From positions 1 through 7,074 of the forward strand of contig CAAFMG010000096.1 of assembly GCA_900763965.1 (NCBI GenBank): a DNA stretch of 7,074 bases, in the 5' to 3' direction. This DNA comes from an uncultured Oscillospiraceae bacterium (GTDB taxonomy: Bacteria > Bacillota > Clostridia > Oscillospirales > Oscillospiraceae). Of the stretch, positions 5,245 through 7,074 are shown piece by piece (positions within the stretch are counted from its first letter, which is position 1; each line of letters starts with the position of its first letter). The notes beneath the pieces are model-generated. The model did no database searches. It was given only the letters and a program-made list of their open reading frames with translations, and had not been told where the DNA came from. Position numbers and translations under genes: made by a program.

Positions 5245-5667
5245 ATGCGTAAAATTGCCATTGTCTACTGGAGCGGAACCGGAAACACCCTGGCCATGGC
5301 CCAGGCCGTGGCAGCCGGTGCTCAGGAAGCCGGAGCAGAAGCCAGCCTGATCTCTGCCGATCAGTTCGGTGCCGATCTGGTTTCCCAATACGATGCCATC
5401 GCCTTCGGCTGTCCTGCCATGGGCGGCGAGGTGCTGGAAGAAAGCGAATTTGAGCCCATGTTCTCATCCTGCGAAAGCCTTCTCAAAGGGAAGCCCATCG
5501 CCCTGTTCGGCTCCTACGGCTGGGGGGACGGCGAATGGATGCGCACCTGGGAGGACACCTGCCGTGCCGATGGGGCACAGCTGGAGCACCCCAGTGTCAT
5601 CTGCCAGGAATCCCCCGATGCCGAAGCCATCACCCAATGTCGTGCCCTGGGCGCAGCCCTGGCATAA
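5245..5667 (+). CDS. Short-chain flavodoxin
   Basis: A 140-residue flavodoxin, the normal length of the short-chain class. The FMN phosphate loop is at residues 10-15 (SGTGNT) after the first strand MRKIAIVYW, as in clostridial flavodoxins. The loop around 54-61 (FGCPAMGG) and the loop SYGWGDGEW (90-98) are the other two FMN-contacting regions, with Y91 and W93 as candidates for stacking on the isoalloxazine ring. It is a soluble one-electron carrier that can replace ferredoxin when iron is limiting, which fits the operators ahead of the operon. The ATG at 5245 is preferred over an open in-frame extension upstream because it has AAGGA (5232-5236) 8 nt before it and begins exactly at the family N-terminus. 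A palindromic element begins 4 nt after the stop. Confidence 0.93.
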   Translation: MRKIAIVYWSGTGNTLAMAQAVAAGAQEAGAEASLISADQFGADLVSQYDAIAFGCPAMGGEVLEESEFEPMFSSCESLLKGKPIALFGSYGWGDGEWMRTWEDTCRADGAQLEHPSVICQESPDAEAITQCRALGAALA

Positions 5668-5671
5668 AGAA

Positions 5672-6006
5672 GGAAACTCTGAATCAATCGTCTGCGGCTG
5701 AGCAGCGGATCTTTTGTTCCCAGTCTACGGTTTGAAAAATGGGAAATATAGCGGGGCCGTTGCCAGCGTAAGCTGGCTTACGGATGCGGCATGCCCCCTG
5801 CGGGTATAGCGCAGCCGTTGCCAGCGTAAGCTGGCTTACGGATGCGGCATGCCCCCTGCGGGTGTAGCGCAGCCGTTGCCAGCGTAAGCTGGCTTACGGA
5901 TGCGGCATACCCCTTGCGGGTACACAAAGTATTCCTGCGTTTTCCAAACTTTATCTTGGGGCAAAATCTCTCGCTGCTGTCTCTTGCCGAATTATGCGGT
6001 GCTGCC
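5672..6006. repeat. Long palindromic intergenic element, copy A, with tandem-repeat loop
   Basis: Left arm 5672-5748 and right arm 5930-6006, 77 nt each, are imperfect reverse complements around a 181-nt loop. The same element recurs at 6814-6974. Left arms of the two copies agree at 71 of 77 positions, right arms at about 55 of 77. Here the loop is three 58-bp units (174 nt) plus 7 nt, while copy B has only the 7 nt. The element begins 4 nt after the flavodoxin stop. No terminator with a T-run is visible between that gene and 6096, so the element may shape the 3' end of the operon transcript. It encodes no convincing protein and resembles a small non-autonomous palindromic repeat. Confidence 0.8.
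5747..5920. repeat. Three 58-bp tandem repeats with GUAA-capped hairpins
   Basis: Units begin at 5747, 5805 and 5863. Unit 1 differs from unit 2 at two bases and unit 3 from unit 2 at three. Each contains GCCAGC-GTAA-GCTGGC, a 6-bp stem closed by a GUAA loop of the GNRA class. It extends through a small internal loop by CCGT/ACGG (5757-5783 in unit 1, 5815-5841 in unit 2, 5873-5899 in unit 3). The block sits in the loop of the larger palindrome. Units are contiguous with no spacers, so this is not a CRISPR array. Confidence 0.9.
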
Positions 6007-6095
6007 TTAGAATCATTATATCATACCGTAAGAAATTTTTCTACCGTTTTTCCGGGGAAGCAGAGGGCAGCTGCTGGGTTTCCGGTGAAAAAGAC
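6007..6095. other. Spacer between the palindromic element and the ruvC promoter
   Basis: Together with copy A this completes the 478-nt stretch without a gene between the flavodoxin and the ruvC operon. An AT-rich patch (6007-6055) and a weak imperfect stem (CCGGGGAA near 6052 with TTTCCGG near 6079) are visible. There is no gene and no clear terminator. Confidence 0.4.
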
Positions 6096-6124
6096 TTGGC
6101 TTTTTGGAACAAATGTGCTATTCT
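6096..6124 (+). promoter_or_regulatory. Promoter of the small ORF-ruvC operon
   Basis: A -35 TTGGCT (6096-6101), a 17-nt spacer and a -10 TATTCT (6119-6124) with TGC directly before it (extended -10). Transcription would start near 6131, just ahead of the ribosome binding site, giving a very short leader. The ATGTGCTAT context is shared with the promoter at 82-110. Confidence 0.55.
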
Positions 6125-6145
6125 ATGAGGTAAGAGGTGATCGAC

Positions 6146-6292
6146 ATGGATAAGGAAGAAATGCAGGAAGAAACAAGGCAGGGGTATGTGCCCCGTCCGG
6201 CCTGGCAGGTTTGGGCGGCCCGGATCGGTGTGGTGCTGATGCTGGCCTTTGTGGCGTATCAGCTGCTGACCATTGCGGGGGCAGGACGATAA
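6146..6292 (+). CDS. Small 48-residue single-span membrane protein upstream of ruvC
   Basis: A 48-codon frame with ATG at 6146, preceded by GAGGTGA (6134-6140). The first 20 residues are charged and rich in glutamate (MDKEEMQEETRQG, then VPRPAW). A hydrophobic span follows at about 22-45 (VWAARIGVVLMLAFVAYQLL). One transmembrane helix with a short C-terminus is likely. Its stop overlaps the ruvC start (TAATG), so the two are translationally coupled. I do not recognise the family. Coupling, ribosome binding site and promoter position support a real gene, but no function can be assigned. Confidence 0.7.
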   Translation: MDKEEMQEETRQGYVPRPAWQVWAARIGVVLMLAFVAYQLLTIAGAGR

Positions 6293-6804
6293 TGCGGATC
6301 CTGGGAATCGACCCCGGCTACGGCATCACAGGCTTTGCCCTGCTGGATGCCCAGCGGATGCAGTACCGGCTGCGCAGCTGCGGTGCCATCACCACCCCGG
6401 CCAACACGGAATTTTCCTGGCGGCTGGAAATGATATACAACGACATGACCGAGCTGCTTCGGGTGGCCCAGCCGGAGGCGGTTGCCATTGAGGAGCTGTT
6501 TTTCGGACAGAACGTTACCACCGGCATCAATGTGGCTCAGAGCCGGGGGGTGATCCTGCTGGCGGTTCGGCAGGCAGGGATCCCCTTTTTTGAGTACAAG
6601 CCCATGCAGGTCAAGCAGGCCGTGGTGGGCTACGGAAATGCCAGCAAGCATCAGGTGCAGGACATGACCAAGCGGCTGCTTCACCTGTCCGCCCTGCCCA
6701 AGCCTGACGATGCGGCGGATGCCATCGCCATTGCCCTGTGCCATGCCCGGAGTGCCACCTCCCTGCTGGCCCAGGCGGAACGAAAGCTGCAAACTATCCC
6801 ATAA
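6292..6804 (+). CDS. ruvC: Crossover junction endodeoxyribonuclease RuvC
   Basis: A 170-residue Holliday junction resolvase of usual length. The RNase H-like catalytic acids are visible: D7 in the opening strand MRILGIDPGYGITGF, E67 in VAIEELFF, and D140 and D143 in KPDDAADAIAIALCH. FFGQNVTTGINVAQSRG (70-86) and the KQAVVGYGNASKHQV stretch (108-122) are typical of RuvC. It cuts four-way junctions symmetrically during recombinational repair, acting with RuvAB. The start is the ATG at 6292, which overlaps the stop of the small upstream gene (TAATG) and has AGGA 5 nt before it; the frame stays open 27 codons upstream but those do not resemble RuvC. ruvA and ruvB do not follow, since a palindromic element and a convergent gene come next. 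Identity is secure. Confidence 0.97.
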   Translation: MRILGIDPGYGITGFALLDAQRMQYRLRSCGAITTPANTEFSWRLEMIYNDMTELLRVAQPEAVAIEELFFGQNVTTGINVAQSRGVILLAVRQAGIPFFEYKPMQVKQAVVGYGNASKHQVQDMTKRLLHLSALPKPDDAADAIAIALCHARSATSLLAQAERKLQTIP

Positions 6805-6813
6805 GAAAGGGCC

Positions 6814-6974
6814 GGAAACTCTGAATAAATCGTCTGCGGCTGAGCGGCGAATCTTTTGCCCCCAGTCTGCGGTTTGAAAAATGGGAAATACATACAGTAT
6901 TCCCTCATTTTCCAAACCTTGCCTGGAAGCAAAATCTTTCGCCGTCAGCTCTTGCCGATTTCATCAGAGCTTCC
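6814..6974. repeat. Long palindromic intergenic element, copy B
   Basis: Left arm 6814-6890, 7-nt loop 6891-6897 and right arm 6898-6974, roughly 70 percent complementary allowing small gaps. The best paired parts are GGTTTGAAAAATG (6871-6883) with its mirror near 6905-6917, and TTTTGC/GCAAAA further out. It fills the space between the convergent ends of ruvC and the glycogen synthase gene: 9 nt after the ruvC stop and 11 nt from the other stop. A transcript from either side would fold into a long hairpin, so it may serve as a shared 3' end structure. No T-run follows it, so classical termination is not shown. Confidence 0.8.
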
Positions 6975-6985
6975 TTATCCCGGTC

Positions 6986-7074
6986 TTACCAGGAGAGCAT
7001 TTTGTAGAACAGATCCATGTACTTCCGGGCGGGAACATTCCAGCTGAAGTCGGTCTGCATTTCCCGGCGCTGCA
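6986..7074 (-). CDS. glgA: C-terminus of glycogen (starch) synthase (partial)
   Basis: The last 28 full codons of a minus-strand gene that enters from the right edge, ending at TAA (6988-6986). The visible end includes MQTDFSWNVPARKYMDLFYK and then MLSW. Bacterial GlgA proteins end with a segment of this form (DFSW, then two or three residues, A-x-x-Y-x-x-L-Y), which lies in the last helix of the GT5 ADP-glucose glycogen synthase. The match is short but characteristic. It is convergent with ruvC. Only the end of the gene is present, so start, length and neighbours are unknown. Confidence 0.72.
   Translation of the reverse strand, partial: QRREMQTDFSWNVPARKYMDLFYKMLSW

Noticed and set aside
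5747..5920. CRISPR array
   Set aside because: The 58-bp units are contiguous and nearly identical over their whole length; there are no unique spacers and no cas genes.
5842..6153. A 103-codon frame running from the tandem repeats into the ruvC promoter
   Set aside because: Its start lies within a tandem-repeat unit, it has no ribosome binding site, and it crosses the palindrome arm and the promoter at 6096-6124.
6211..6291. A 27-residue N-terminal extension of RuvC
   Set aside because: Those codons are the out-of-frame shadow of the small membrane protein gene; RuvC proteins begin at the MRILGIDPG strand.
5672..6974. Insertion sequence or transposon bounded by the two palindromic copies
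   Set aside because: The DNA between copies A and B carries only a normal chromosomal operon (small protein and ruvC), with no transposase and no target-site duplication that I could see.

Overview
The window reads as a chromosomal segment of a moderately GC-rich Bacillota, most likely a gut Clostridia of the Oscillospiraceae type. The reasons are strong GGAGG/AGGTGA ribosome binding sites, sigma-A promoters with extended -10 (TGn) elements, a DUF3793 protein, a clostridial short-chain flavodoxin, and intergenic spaces crowded with hairpins. No rRNA, tRNA, transposase or CRISPR array is visible. The species cannot be named from the sequence.

Layout, left to right. (1) 1-110: the first 11 codons of a leftward GTPase gene, probably typA/bipA, with a good promoter. 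(2) 122-1103: a leftward M14 zinc carboxypeptidase-family gene with a TTG start and its own terminator. (3) 1104-1628: a gene-free stretch holding two clusters of stem-loops. (4) 1596-4378: a leftward poly-gamma-glutamate operon, pgsB-pgsC-pgsW, with a clear promoter, a leader containing a terminator-like hairpin just before the pgsB ribosome binding site, and a terminator after pgsW. (5) 4433-5667: a divergent rightward operon with a 48-codon membrane protein, a cysteine-rich DUF3793 protein and a flavodoxin. Its promoter is followed by two GTTAGC-N4-GCTAAC operators of the kind expected for an iron-responsive (DtxR/IdeR-like) repressor. (6) 5672-6006: a long palindromic element with three 58-bp tandem repeats in its loop. 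(7) 6096-6804: a promoter, a 48-codon membrane protein and ruvC. (8) 6814-6974: a second copy of the palindromic element without the tandem repeats, lying between ruvC and the convergent end of a glycogen synthase gene (6986-7074).

How the genes fit together. PgsB and PgsC are the membrane synthase for poly-gamma-glutamate, and PgsW is the accessory protein found in pgs loci of this type; no PgsA/CapA is visible. The neighbouring M14 peptidase belongs to a fold that includes gamma-glutamyl hydrolases, so a role in trimming the polymer or peptidoglycan is possible but unproven. The flavodoxin operon looks like an iron-sparing module: flavodoxin can stand in for ferredoxin when iron is short.

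The most unusual signal is non-coding. The two palindromic elements have identical geometry (77-nt arm, loop, 77-nt arm). Their loops are 7 nt in one copy and 181 nt in the other, a difference of exactly three 58-bp units. Both copies begin within 10 nt of a stop codon.
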